From: Diplodia intermedia
Taxonomy: Eukaryota; Ascomycota; Dothideomycetes; Botryosphaeriales; Botryosphaeriaceae
Length of the DNA stretch: 64,000 nucleotides
Direction of reading: 5' to 3'
NCBI GenBank assembly: GCA_021495925.1
Contig: JAKEKT010000049.1
Span: 1 to 64,000, forward strand
Shown here: positions 11,207 to 22,574 of the stretch, one piece after another
How positions within the stretch are numbered: the first letter of the stretch is position 1
Layout of the letters: each line of letters begins with the position of its first letter
Position numbers and translations under genes: made by a program
The notes under the pieces: model-generated
What the model was told of the DNA's origin: nothing
Seen by the model: the letters and a program-made list of their open reading frames with translations, nothing else
Databases searched by the model: none

Positions 11207-13012
11207 TACGACGTATCTACGCGAAACTTCTTTATTCTCTCTCGTAAGAAGTTTAGAGAGGTTATTTAATTTGAAGTCGCTATCTTTAATTTTAAGTTTA
11301 AGATTATCGATATCTTCTATTAGCTTACGCCGAAGGCGATAAGAGAAGAACGACTACGATTCTTACTTATTTTAGTCTTTAAGACTAAAGACGAGGCTTA
11401 CTAAACTATTTTAAGATACTTCTTTATTAGAGGCGTCTTCTATAAGACTAAAAAGCTTAAAGAGCTAAGAAACGCTCTAAAAAACTCTAAATAAATTTAT
11501 TTTTAATAAGTTCTTTATAAGTTCTATAAGCTAACTTAAATAGAAGTATTTTAATAACGAAATTTATTCTAGATATTATAATAGAGTTAAAGATAGATCT
11601 CGTTCTATACTAAGAATTATATATCTTATTCTACGAGAACTTAGACTTTTAATTAATTAATTATCTCTCGTTCGTCTAAATTCTATTAGTCTATTCTTTT
11701 AATTTAAGATCTTAAATATTAATCTACGTTTCTCGCTTTCTTAGAGAAATAGAGATAAATTTAGAGGCCGAATTCTAGTAAAGTTTTAATCTAATAGTTT
11801 TAAGTATAGAGTAGCGTAAGTCTAAGTTTAAGCTACTTAACTTATATAACTAGAAGAATTAAACGAATAACGATTTCTAGTATACTCTAGAACGCGTTCT
11901 ATAATAGTAACTACTTAAAACGTAGACTATAGTTATTAAGAATTTTAATATTTATTATTTTTAGTAGAATTCGAAATTTTTCCTCTCGTTTAACGCTAAT
12001 CGACTAGTTAAATAGTTTAAAGAAAATAATCTATCTCTTCTAAATAAAGAAGAGAAAGATATCTTTTATTATTTTTATCTAGAAAAAGAGATAGTTATCG
12101 ATCTTATACTAGCTACGCTAGCTTTAGCTAATAGAATTATCGACTAGTAAATAATTATAGACTTTAATTTTAATTATAAGATAATTCTATTTAGTCTAGA
12201 ATTAATAGACTATATAAGACCTTCTACGATAGCTACTATCGCTAAATTTAATACGAGAAAGGCTAACTAGTCTAAGTTTTAAGAAATCTTTAAATAATAG
12301 ATAGAGACGATAGTATTTAAAGTTCTAAAAAGCTTAAAATTAAATTCTCTATTAAAAGATATCTCTAGAAACTTAATAGAAGGTTCGATCTACTAAATAC
12401 TCGCGTTAGATATCTTAGAGATAAGCTTTAACTAGACTATATTTATCGCGGTAAACCTTTCTATTTTTCGATTAAAACTAGAAGCTTATTTTAAATCGTA
12501 GTAGTTAAACGAGCTTTTAGAAGAATAAAGATAACTATAAAGAGAGACTAACGCTTTTAAATCTCTACGTATAAAAGAGAATAAACGATAATACTTAAAT
12601 AGCTAAAATATCTACTTTAAAGCGATTAAGAGAGCTAAACGCGAATACTAAAATTTATTTCTAGAAAAAGAAACCTTTAAGACTATCTTTAAGACTATAG
12701 CTTATACTAAGTCTAGAACGTATACTAGAATTCTTAAAATTAGCTATAATACGTATATAAGAAAACGTCTAGAAGATAGTTTTAAAAAAAAGTATTTAGT
12801 TCTTAAAAAGAGGCTCTTTTCGTTATTCTCTTCTATTATCTCTTTTAACTAGTAATACTACGTTTCTAAATGCTAGAACTAGCCGAAGCTTAGTTTAAGA
12901 AAAATCGAGAACGCGTACTTTACGTAAATTAAAGAAAAAACGCCGAAATTAGACGCTATTACGTAAGAGATTATTACTTATATATTTAGAGCGAAGCCTA
13001 ACGTCTTTAATA
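11207..13012 (+). pseudogene. LINE B: end of ORF1 and ORF2 endonuclease (middle part)
   Basis: Continues LINE B after copy A. ORF1 ends near 11492. The ORF2 start codon is mutated ATG to ATA (11506-11508). The APE endonuclease region (about 11510-12250) and linker are still aligned with copy G but full of TAA/TAG. GDFN now reads as a mutated form near 11940. The region ends at 13012 in the duplication made by copy G, just before the RT domain. Confidence 0.8.
13000..13012 (+). repeat. Target-site duplication of LINE G, left copy
   Basis: AACGTCTTTAATA is repeated exactly at 19517-19529. One more T upstream may belong to it but is ambiguous with the tail. Confidence 0.92.
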
Positions 13013-13690
13013 TAATATATTATACCTTCGAATTCGACCCTTAAGAATTACGCTAAGACCGATACCGTTCGAAAGCCCTCGATTCTCTTAGCTAGACTCT
13101 CGATTCTTAGCTTCGTAGACGTACGCGCTACTACGTGGTACGTGAAAGAAGAGGTGTTCTAGATAGTACTAGGCTAGCTAGGGCTTCGCAGCCCTCTTTA
13201 CCCTCGAAAATCACTCGAATTCGCACTAAATTATATATAGAGCACCGTACGGTACTAAGAAATTCGTTTTCGAAGTTGCATTACGATAGCTTCTTTCTAC
13301 GCCCGGGAATTCTACTTTAAAGTCTACTAGAAGCCTCTTTCTTAGGCCTTACTAAAGAGTTTTACGTGCATAGATAACCCGATCGGCCCGAGCTTTACGC
13401 TAAGGCATTTCTCGGTCTTTCGGAACCTTCGACGTCTCTATCGGCCCTATCGGCCCCTTCGTTTACTTCTAGAGAGTAAGTAATTAAGAAAAACCCCCGC
13501 TTCGGCCCGGGCTTCTTTTATTTACGGCTTAGTTTAGACGAAACTAAAGCCGGTAATTTATTTTCTAGTCTTCTCTTTAATTTGTACTCCCCTCTATACG
13601 TTTTTCTTTTAGAAAGAGCTTAGAAATTTCTCTTTCGAATCTAGAATAGCTTCTTCGAAGTAGAATTCTTCTTCTCTAGACCCTACTCTA
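13013..13690 (+). other. LINE G 5' UTR with conserved hairpin
   Basis: The first 16 bases are AT-rich and differ between copies. Then CGAATTCGACCC opens the shared part. The near-palindrome AGCTAG-(A/C)TC/GATTCTTAGCT (about 13091-13113), followed by CGTAGACGTACGCGCTACTACG, is also present at the 5' ends of the unrelated-bodied elements H and I. That suggests a promoter or RNA structure kept by selection. The open stretch at 13135-13320 has no homologue in other copies and is not a gene. Confidence 0.6.
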
Positions 13691-13696
13691 TCTTTC

Positions 13697-14974
13697 TTAG
13701 TATAGGTAGAGGACTTCGAGGCCATAGATACGGCTATAGAAAATTTCGAGAAACTCCCGGCTACGCCTATCTCGCTATCGAGAGTCGCTATCCCGAAGCC
13801 TTCGGCCTTCGAATCCACGAAAGAACTATTCGTTCGAGGGGGCCTACTTAAACGGCGCGCCCCGATAGTCGTTTCGACTCTCCCGGTAAAGAGAAAGAGC
13901 GGATTATCTACCTTTTACTTTATCTACTACGAAGAAAGCGAGGGGAGTATAGTACTTTCGCCGAAAACTACGTAAGAGGCTATCGATTAGTCTTTTAGTC
14001 TTCTCGTTATAGCCGCGAACCTCTCGAAGACTAGAAAAGAATAAAGGTCTATTTTAGATCTAATCGAGATTATGCGGTAGTTTATCGAAACCGAACGAAC
14101 CGCGGATAAAGCCGGCTCGATTCTCGCTACGTAGATACGGGCCCTAGAAAAGACCGCGGTAGACCTTATAAAAACTACGAGAACCCTCTCGAAGCCTATC
14201 GCCGCCCCCCTCTCGAAGTAGCCCTCGTAGGGGCCTACGTACGCGAATACGTAACCGATTCGCCCTACGTAGAGGCCTATCGTAGTGCTAAGCTAGCCGA
14301 CATCTATATACGTCTTCGTAGCGGTAAAGGCCCCGATAAACGCGGACGGGTTTACCCCCGTTTTCGAAAAAAAGTAGAAGAACCCCGCGTAGAAGACTTT
14401 CGCGTCTAAGAAGACTACCCGCTAAGTAGTTCTTATCTCGGCTACGAAAATCGAAGACCTCTCGCCGTTCGGCCTACGTAACGCCTTTAATAAGGCATTC
14501 TCGAACTAGCGAAATAAGAACGAGCCCGTTATTACTATAGTCTCTCTTTCTTCGAAAAAGAACCTCGTTCTTACCGCGTACGAGCCCTTCTTCGCCGAAT
14601 TTCTTTTAAAGAATACGGCTATAATTAACTAGATTATCTCTACTCGGTCGATTACGAAGAACCGTACGTGGTTTAAAGTAGTAGCATATAACGTGTCTAC
14701 GCGGGACTTCTCTACTCTCTCTCGCGAGAAGTTTAGAGAGGTTATTCGATCCGAAGTCGCGATCTTTAACCCCGGGTTTAAGGTTATCGGCACCCCCTAC
14801 TAGCTTACGCCGAAGGCGGTAAGAGAAGAACGACTACGATTCTCGCTCATTCTAGTCTTTAAGATCGAAGACGAGGCCCGCTAAACTATCTCGAGACGCT
14901 TCTTTATTAGGGACGTCTTCTATAAGACTAAAAAGCTTAAAGGACTAAGAAACGCCCTAAAGAACTCTAAATAA
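13697..14974 (+). pseudogene. LINE G ORF1 (broken)
   Basis: Collinear with ORF1 of copy A (9404-10678) and ending AAC TCT AAA TAA at 14972-14974. It is gag-like by comparison with A. Many CAG/CAA/TGG codons have become stops. The start is ambiguous, as in A. A frame on the opposite strand at 13609-13818 is antisense noise. Confidence 0.7.
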
Positions 14975-14985
14975 ACTCTTTTTTA

Positions 14986-17900
14986 ATAAGTTCTTTACGA
15001 GTTCTATAAGTTAACTTAAATAGAAGTATTCCGGCAACGAAATCCATTCTAGACATCGTAGTAGAGTTAAAGATAGACCTCGTTCTATACTAAGAACCGT
15101 ATATCTTACTCTACGAGAACTCGAGCTTTCGATCGATTAATCACCTCTCGTTCGTTTAAATTCTATTAATCTATTCTTCCGATCTAAGGCCTCGAATATT
15201 AACCTACGTTTCCCGCTTTCTTAGGGGAATAGAGGTGAATTTAGAGGCCGAATTCTAGTAAAGTTCCGATCTAATGGTTTTAAGTATAGAGTAGCGTAGG
15301 TTTAAGTTTAAGCTACTTAACTTATATAACTAGAAGGATTAAACGGGTAACGATTTCTAGTATACTCTAGAACGCGTTCTATAATGGTAATTTCTTAAAA
15401 CGCAGGCTATAGTTACCGGAGATTTTAACATTTACTATCTTTAGTAGGATCCGAAATCTCCCCTCTCGTCTAGCGCTAATCGGCTAGTCGAATGGTTCGA
15501 AGAAAACAATCTATCTCTTCTAAACGAAGAAGAGAAAGGCATCTTTTACCGCCTCTATCTAGAAAGAGAGACGGTTATCGATCTTACGCTAGCTACGCCG
15601 GCTTTAGCTAATAGAATTACTGGCTAGCAAACGATTACGAACTTCGGTTTCGATTATAAGGCAATTCTATTTAGTCTAGAACCGGTAGGCTATACGAGAC
15701 CTTCTACGATAGCTACTACCGCTAGATTTAATACGGGAAAGGCCGACTAGTCTAAGTTTTAAGAAATCTTTAAATAATAGGTAGAGACGGTAGTATTCGA
15801 AGCTCTAAAAAGCTTAGAATTAAACCCTCTACTAAAAGATATCTCTAGAAACTTAATAGAAGGTTCGATCCGCTAAATACCCGCGTTAGATGTCTTAGAG
15901 GCAAGCCTTAACTAGACTATATCTATCGCGGCGGACCTTTCTATTCTCCGATTAAAACTAGGAGCTCGTTCTAAACCGTAGTAGACGGACGAGCTTTTAG
16001 AAGAACGAAGACGACTACGAAGAGAGACCGACGCTTTTAAATCTCTACGCATAGAAGAGAATAAGCGGTAATACTTAAATAGCTAAAACATCTACTTCGA
16101 AGCGGTTAAGAGAGCTAAACGCGAACACTAGAATTCTTTTCTAGAAAAAGAAACCTTCGAGACTATCTTTAAGGCTATGGCTTATACTAAGCCTAGAACG
16201 CATGCTAGAATCCTTAAGATTAGCCACGACACGTATGCGGGAAAACACCTAGAAGATAGTTTTAAGAGAAAGTATTTAGCTCTTAGAAAGAGGCTCTTCC
16301 CGCCGTCTTCTTCTACCGCCTCTTTTAACTGGTAAAGCTACGTCTCTAAACGCTAGAACTAGCCGAAGCTTAGTTTAAGAGAAATCGAGAATGCGTACTC
16401 CACGCAAATTAAAGAAAAAACGCCGGGACTAGACGCTATTACGTAGAAAATTATTATCTATGCGTTTAGAGCGGAGCTCGGCGCCTTTAATAAGGTCTTT
16501 TCTACGCTATTCGCCTACGAATATCATTCTACGGGCTGGCGTACGGCTACCGGGGCAATTCTAAGTAAGGAAAAGAGCGATACCGCGAATTCGAAGTTCT
16601 ATCGTATTATTTCTCTTCTTAATTACCTCGAAAAAGTACTAGAACGGATTACGACTAAAAGACTAGATTATTTAGCGAAGACCTCTAACCTTCTTTATTA
16701 CATCTAAATTAGAAAAAGGTTAAAGAAATCCGCGATCGATATCGTAATGCTTTTATCGAATAAAGTAGAGAAGAACCGCCGTCTTAAACGTAAGACCTTC
16801 GTACTTTTTCTCGATATTAAGAGCGCCTTTAACCACGTAGCCGAAGAATAACTTCTAGCTATAATAGCTCGAATTAGCATGCCGATTAACCTACTCGCGT
16901 AGGTAAAGTCGTTTATATCTATACAAATATTAAGCCTCGCGTTTAACGGAGAAGAAGAAGAGTTTAGCCCGGTCGAGACGAATATACTATAAGAAAGCCC
17001 GGTCTTATCTATTCTCTTCTTAATCTATCTTCGAGAGATATTTCCCGCCTCTAAGACTTCTTTTCTCTCTTATATTAATAATATTACGATAATAGCTAGC
17101 TCCGGTAGCTAGAAAAGTAATAAGAAGATATTAGAGAAGAAGGCGGAAAGACTCTTTACGCGAGGCTACGAAAACTATATCGAATTCGATCTTAAGAAGA
17201 CGAAGCTTATACACTTCGCCCGCTCTTTTAAAGAGAACTTAGAACCCCGCTCGGTCTCTATTATATTATCTACGGGGGATATAGTAGAATCGAAGAATTA
17301 AATTAAGTAGCTAGAAATCTACTTCGACTACGGGTTTATCTTTAAGACGCATATATCTAAAAGAATTAGCTAGGCCCGTTCGGCCTTCTACCGTCTCTCT
17401 AGGCTCGTTAACGTCGAGAGGGGGCTCTTTTCTTACGTAGTTCGCTAGCTTTATTTAGCTTACGTAACTACGATTATAGACTACGGCTTCGAAATCTACT
17501 AGAAGAACTAGAGGCGGTTTACCCGCTAATTAAAGGTTCTTTAGAATCTTACCCTACGAAAGATTCTAGAGGTTTTTAAAACCGCCCCTATAATTTCTCT
17601 AGAAATAGAGAGTGAAATCCCACTAGCGGATATTCGTCTAAACGAGCGATTACGGAAATACGCTCTTAGAACGAATTTACTCGGAGAATTTTACCCCCTT
17701 CGAATCGAACTAGAGAAGATAAATCTAGACTAACGAGAAATAGAAACGCCTACGTAGTTAGAGAAGATTAAACTTCTTCTTAGAGAGTAACCTACTCTCT
17801 TAGAAGAAGTCGACCCCTTCTACTTTTCGCCGTAGGCTATCGACCTTCCCTACGCGGCTACGGTTAGCCCTCTAAATAAAGAGAAGTAGGCTTCGGCCTA

Positions 17901-18837
17901 CGTACTCGATATTACGGGGGCACTCTCTAATCGAATAGCTATCTACTTCGACGCCTTAGTTCTATCTCCGGGTGAAAATATAGGCGTCGAAGTAGTAGTT
18001 TTCGACTTTAGCTAATCTAAAGAGGACCCGACGCGCTAAATTTATAAGAACCTCGGTTCGGAGAATCTAGTATATAACGGCGAGGTAGAAGGACTAGTAA
18101 TAGCCCTTAACTTTATCGTTAGAAGCCGGGTCCGCGATAAAGATATAAGAATCTACGCGGATAACTAGACCGCGATTCTTAGGCTAAAAAAGCCCTCTAA
18201 TACGCCCGAATAAGGCTAATAAGTCCGGGCTATTAGTTTAGCTAAAAAGCTAAGGAATAGAGAAAATACCGTCTCTCTAGAATAATGCCCCGGTCATACG
18301 AACGTTCTAGGCAATAAGTACGCCGATCGACTCGCTAAAAGCGCTACGAAGTATTCTATTAGAAGGGCTTCTACTTCTCTAAGCTTCTATCGAAGTAAGA
18401 TTAAGTAGAAGACCTACGAAGAGTAGAAAAAGAAGCTTAAATCGACGGCGAACTCGTTCTATAAACGCACCTTCGGTTTAGAGGTAGGGCGGCGGCTTAA
18501 ATCTTCTACGAAAGTTAGAGAAATAGCCTCCGCCTTTTACTAGCTAAAGATAGAATACGGATACTTTAAGTCCTACCTTTATCGCCTCGATCACGCCGAA
18601 AACGACTAGTATAGATATAGCCGTACGGCTAGATAGATACTACGCTATCTACTTCTCTTCTACTCTCTTTATAGAAACCCCCGGATTCTCTTAAAAGACG
18701 GGCTAAAGAAGAATCGACTCGAACTATCGAATCTCTTTTTCTCGACTCTAGAAGCTAGCTTAACGGCTAAGTTCTTAGAATAAATAAAGATTACTACTAG
18801 GCGGTAGTAGTTAAACGACTTACCTAACGAGGTCTAA
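14986..18837 (+). pseudogene. LINE G ORF2: endonuclease, RT, RNase H (broken)
   Basis: Same 3852-nt length as ORF2 of copy A, so few or no indels. The start codon has changed from ATG to ATA (14986-14988). The RT block with DIKSAFNHVAEEQLL is at about 16810-16860. The catalytic YIDD reads YINN at 17071-17082: both Asp codons are hit by G-to-A. RNase H lies near 17905-18340 with the SDA motif changed to FDA. The C-terminal Cys-x-Cys now reads Tyr. Stops are TAA/TAG at former Gln/Trp codons. Confidence 0.87.
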
Positions 18838-19024
18838 ATACGTACCGCTATACGCTCGTTTATACTTATTTTCTTTATTTTTCTTCTTTTATTCTCTTCT
18901 TTAGCTTCTTCTCGTTCTCGGCACTCTCGCCGCGTTCGATTTGAAGCAAAAACGGGCGAGAACCGTAGAAAAACGGCTAAATAGCGGGTATTTAAGCTAA
19001 AGTAGTCGTTGCTACTAGTATCTA

Positions 19025-19115
19025 CGGCTGCCTAGTGTAGTTAGTAACTAAGCTAACGGGGCTAAAAAGCTAGGGTTCGAATCCTAATCGAGTAATCTCT
19101 ATTTAGGGCCCTTTT
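19025..19115 (+). other. tRNA-like Pol III promoter module in LINE G 3' UTR
   Basis: The A box, TAGTGTAGTTAG (19033-19044), has two RIP-type changes from copy A. The B box GGTTCGAATCC (19074-19084) is an exact consensus match, and TTTT is at 19112-19115. Position and spacing equal those in A and K. Confidence 0.6.
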
Positions 19116-19444
19116 CCATCTAGATTTAGAAGTAGGGTTATGCAGCTAGTTTACTAGTAATAATGCTCCGACTAGTTATAATAAATAGTAAGCGAGTACC
19201 GGTCTTCGATAGAAGAAAGCTAAACGAATCTAACTAGCCGAGAAGGTCCTCTCTAAGAAGAGAACTTACTTACTATACTTTTTATCTCTATTTTATCGCT
19301 CTCTAAGGTCTCGCTTCGCTTTCTTTATTCTCTTAACTTTTTACACGCTCTCTATTTTTCTTAAGCTTTTAAGCGCATCGTTTCTAGTACTCTTCTAGAA
19401 TCCCCCCCGGTATGCATGTATTTAGATATATAGATAGAAGCGGA

Positions 19445-19516
19445 TCCCTCTAGAGAAGTCCCGTCTCTAATAGTCTAAGACTCTAGAGGGACGCTAAACT
19501 AAATAAATAAATAAAT
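19445..19516 (+). other. LINE G 3' terminal hairpin and (AAAT)n tail
   Basis: CCCTCTAGAG and its inverse CTCTAGAGGG (19482-19491) flank a ~26-nt loop, followed by ACGCTAAACT and the AAAT repeats. The core CTCTAGAG contains no CpA or TpG and so survives RIP in all copies. Likely RT recognition structure (inference). Confidence 0.65.
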
Positions 19517-19529
19517 AACGTCTTTAATA
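19517..19529 (+). repeat. Target-site duplication of LINE G, right copy
   Basis: Exact repeat of 13000-13012; LINE B RT sequence resumes here. Confidence 0.92.
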
Positions 19530-22500
19530 AAATCTTTTCTACGCTATTCGTCTACGAATATTATTCTACGGGCTAGCGTACGGCTATCGAGGTAATTCTA
19601 AGTAAGAAAAAGAGTAATATCGCGAACTCGAAGTTCTATTATATTATTTCTCTTCTTAATTACCTCGAAAAAGTACTAGAACGAATTATAACTAAAAGAT
19701 TAGACTATCTAGCGAAGATCTTCGACCTTCTTTACTATATCTAAATTAGAAAAAGATTAAAGAAATTTATAATTAACGCTATAATACTTTTATTAAATAA
19801 AGTAGAGAAGAATTACTATCTTAAATATAAAATCTTCGTACTTTTTCTTAATATTAAAAGCGTCTTTAACTACGTAGCCGAAGAATAACTTCTAGCTATA
19901 ATAGCTTAAATTAGTATATCGATTAATCTACTTATATAAATAAAGTCGTTTATATCTATATAAATATTAAGCCTCGCGTTTAATAAAGAAGAAGAAGAGT
20001 TTAGTCTAATTAAGATAAGTATTTTATAAGAAAGTTTAATCTCTTCTATTCTCTTTCTAATCTATCTTTAAGAGATATTTTCTATCTCTAAGACTTCTTT
20101 TCTCTCTTATATTAATAATATTACGATAATAGCTAGCTTCGATAGCTAGAAAAGTAATAAGAAGATATTAAAGAAGAAGATAGAAAGACTCTTTACGCGA
20201 GACTACGAAAACTATATTAAATTCGATCTTAAGAAGACGAAGCTTATATACTTTATTTATTCTTTTAAAGAGAACTTAAAACCTTACTTAGTCTCTATTA
20301 TCTTATTTACGAAGAATATAGTAGAATCGAAGAACTAGATTAAGTAGCTAGAAATTTACTTTAACTATAAATTTATCTTTAAGACGTATATATCTAAAAG
20401 AGTTAGCTAGACTTATTCGATCTTCTATTATCTCTCTAGACTTACTAACGTCGAGAGAAGACTCTTTTTTTACGTAGTTTATTAGCTTTATTTAGCTTAC
20501 GTAACTATAATTATAGACTACGGCTTCGAAATCTACTAGAAAAACTAGAAACGATTTACTTATTAATTAAGAGTTCTTTAGAATCTTACTCTATAAAAGA
20601 TTCTAGAAGTTTTTAAAACCGCCTCTATAATTTTTTTAGAAATAGAGAGTAAAATTCTATTAGCGAATATTCGTCTAAACGAGCGATTACGAAAATACGC
20701 TCTTAAAACGAATTTACTTAAAGAATTCTACTCTCTTTAAATTAAACTAAAGAAGATAAACCTAGACTAACGAAAAATAGAAACGTCTATATAGTTAGAA
20801 AAGATTAAGCTTTTTCTTAAAGAGTAATCTACTTTTTTAGAAGAAGTTAATTTCTTCTACTTTTTATTATAGACTATTAATCTTTTCTACGCGGCTACGA
20901 TTAGCTCTCTAAATAAAGAGAAGTAGGCTTCGACCTATATATTTAATATTAAGAGGGCACCCTCTAATTAAATAGCTATTTACTTCGACGCTTTCGTTCT
21001 ATCTTTAAATAAAAATATAGATATCGAAGTAATAGTTTTTAACTTTAGCTAATCTAAAGAGAATTCGACGCGCTAGATTTATAAGAACTTTAGTTCGAAG
21101 AATTTAGTATATAACGGCGAGATAAAAGGGCTAGTAATAGCTCTTAACTACGCCGTTAGAAGTTAGATTTACGATAAGAATATTAGAATCTACGCGAATA
21201 ACTAGACTATAATTCTACGACTAAAGAAGCTCTCTAATACGTCTAAATAAAATTAATAGATTCGAGCTATTAGCTTAGTAAAAAAGCTAAGAGATAAAGA
21301 AAATATTATCTCTCTAGAATAGTACTTCGATTATAAGAATGTTCTAGATAATAAGTACGTTAATCGACTCGCTAAAAGCGCTATAAAATACTCTATTAGA
21401 AGGGCTTCTACTTCTCTAAGCTTCTATTAAAGTAAGATTAAGTAGAAGACCTACGAAGAGTAGAAAAAGAAGCTTAAATTAGCAATAAACTCGCTCTATA
21501 AACGTATCTTTAATTTAAAGATAGAGCGGCGACTTAAATCTTCTACGAAAGTTAGAGAAATAGCCTTCGTCTTTTACTAGCTAAAAATAAAATACGAATA
21601 CTTTAAGTTCTATCTTTATCGTCTTAACTACGCTAAAAATAACTAGTATAAATATAGTCGTATAACTAGATAGATACTACGCTATCTACTTCTCTTCTAC
21701 TCTCTTTATAGAAATCTTCGAGTTCTCTTAAAAGACGGGCTAAAGAAGAATCGACTTAAACTATTAAATCTCTTTTTCTCGACTCTAGAAGCTAGCTTAA
21801 CGGCTAAGTTCTTAGAATAAATAAAGATTACTACTAGACGATAGTAGTTAAATAACTTATCTAACGAGATCTAAATACGTACTACTATACGCTTATTTAT
21901 ACTTATTTTCTTTATTTTTCTTCTTTTATTCTCTTCTTTAGCTTCTTCTCGTTCTCGGCACTCTCGCCGCGTTCGATTTAGAGCAAAAACGGGCGAGAAC
22001 CGTAGAGAAACGACTAAATAGCGGGTATTTAAACTAAAGTAGCCGTTACTACTAGTATCTATAGCTATCTAGTATAGTTAGTAACTAAGCTAACGGGACT
22101 AAAAAGCTAGAATTTAAATTCTAGTTAAGTAATCTCTATTTAGAGCTCTTTTCTATCTAAATTTAGAAGTAGAGTTATATAGCTAGTTTACTAGTAGTAA
22201 TACTTCGACTAGTTATAATAAATAGTAAGCGAGTATCGATCTTTAATAGAAGAAAGCTAAATAGATCTAACTAGTTAAGAAGACTCTCTCTAAGAAGAGA
22301 ACTTACTTACTATACTTTTTATCTCTATTTTATTACTCTCTAAGATCTCGCTTCGCTTTCTTTATTCTCTTAACTTTTTATATACTTTTTATTTTTCTTA
22401 AGCTTTTAAGCGTATCGTTTCTAGTACTCTTCTAGAATCCCTTCTAATATATATATATTTAGATATATAGATAGAAGCGAATTTCTCTAGAGAAGTTTCG

Positions 22501-22561
22501 TCTCTAATAGTCTAAGACTCTAGAGAGACGCTAAACTAAATAAATAAATAAATAAATAAAT
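19530..22561 (+). pseudogene. LINE B: RT, RNase H, 3' UTR and tail (last part)
   Basis: Third piece of LINE B. ORF2 runs to about 21874. YIDD reads YINN at 20108-20119. RNase H is near 20950-21400, and the C-terminal domain ends at the position equivalent to the end of copy G. The 3' UTR (21875-22561) holds a decayed tRNA-like segment (about 22065-22150), the CTCTAGAG arms and a long AAAT tail. No open frame of note survives. Confidence 0.85.
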
Positions 22562-22574
22562 CTTAACTTATTTA
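22562..22574 (+). repeat. Target-site duplication of LINE B, right copy
   Basis: CTTAACTTATTTA, identical to 3170-3182. Gypsy1 coding sequence resumes after it. Confidence 0.92.

Larger units (their letters stand above)
13013..19516 (+). mobile_element. LINE copy G, full length
   Basis: The reference full-length copy in this window, 6504 bp, with exact 13-bp duplications, inserted in the ORF2 of LINE B. The order is 5' UTR (13013 to about 13690), ORF1 (to 14974), ORF2 (14986-18837), 3' UTR with tRNA-like module (19033-19115), hairpin and (AAAT)n tail (to 19516). RIP load is intermediate: G+C is higher than in B but the RT YIDD motif has become YINN, so the element is dead. Confidence 0.93.
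3183..22561 (+). mobile_element. LINE copy B, full length, interrupted by copies A and G
   Basis: A full-length Tad1-like LINE, about 6.51 kb when copies A and G and one duplication each are removed (G alone is 6504 bp). Segments: 3183-4857 (5' UTR and most of ORF1), 11207-13012 (end of ORF1, ORF2 endonuclease up to the start of RT), and 19530-22561 (RT, RNase H, 3' UTR, hairpin, tail). It is more RIP-mutated than the two elements inside it. That fits B being older, and shows mutation acting again after B landed. Confidence 0.9.

Noticed and set aside
13135..13320. 61-codon open frame on the plus strand in LINE G's 5' UTR
   Set aside because: Other LINE copies do not keep the frame, there is no recognisable domain, and the stretch aligns with untranslated sequence.
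13609..13818. 69-codon open frame on the minus strand
   Set aside because: It is antisense to ORF1 of LINE G and reflects the lack of certain stops on that strand.
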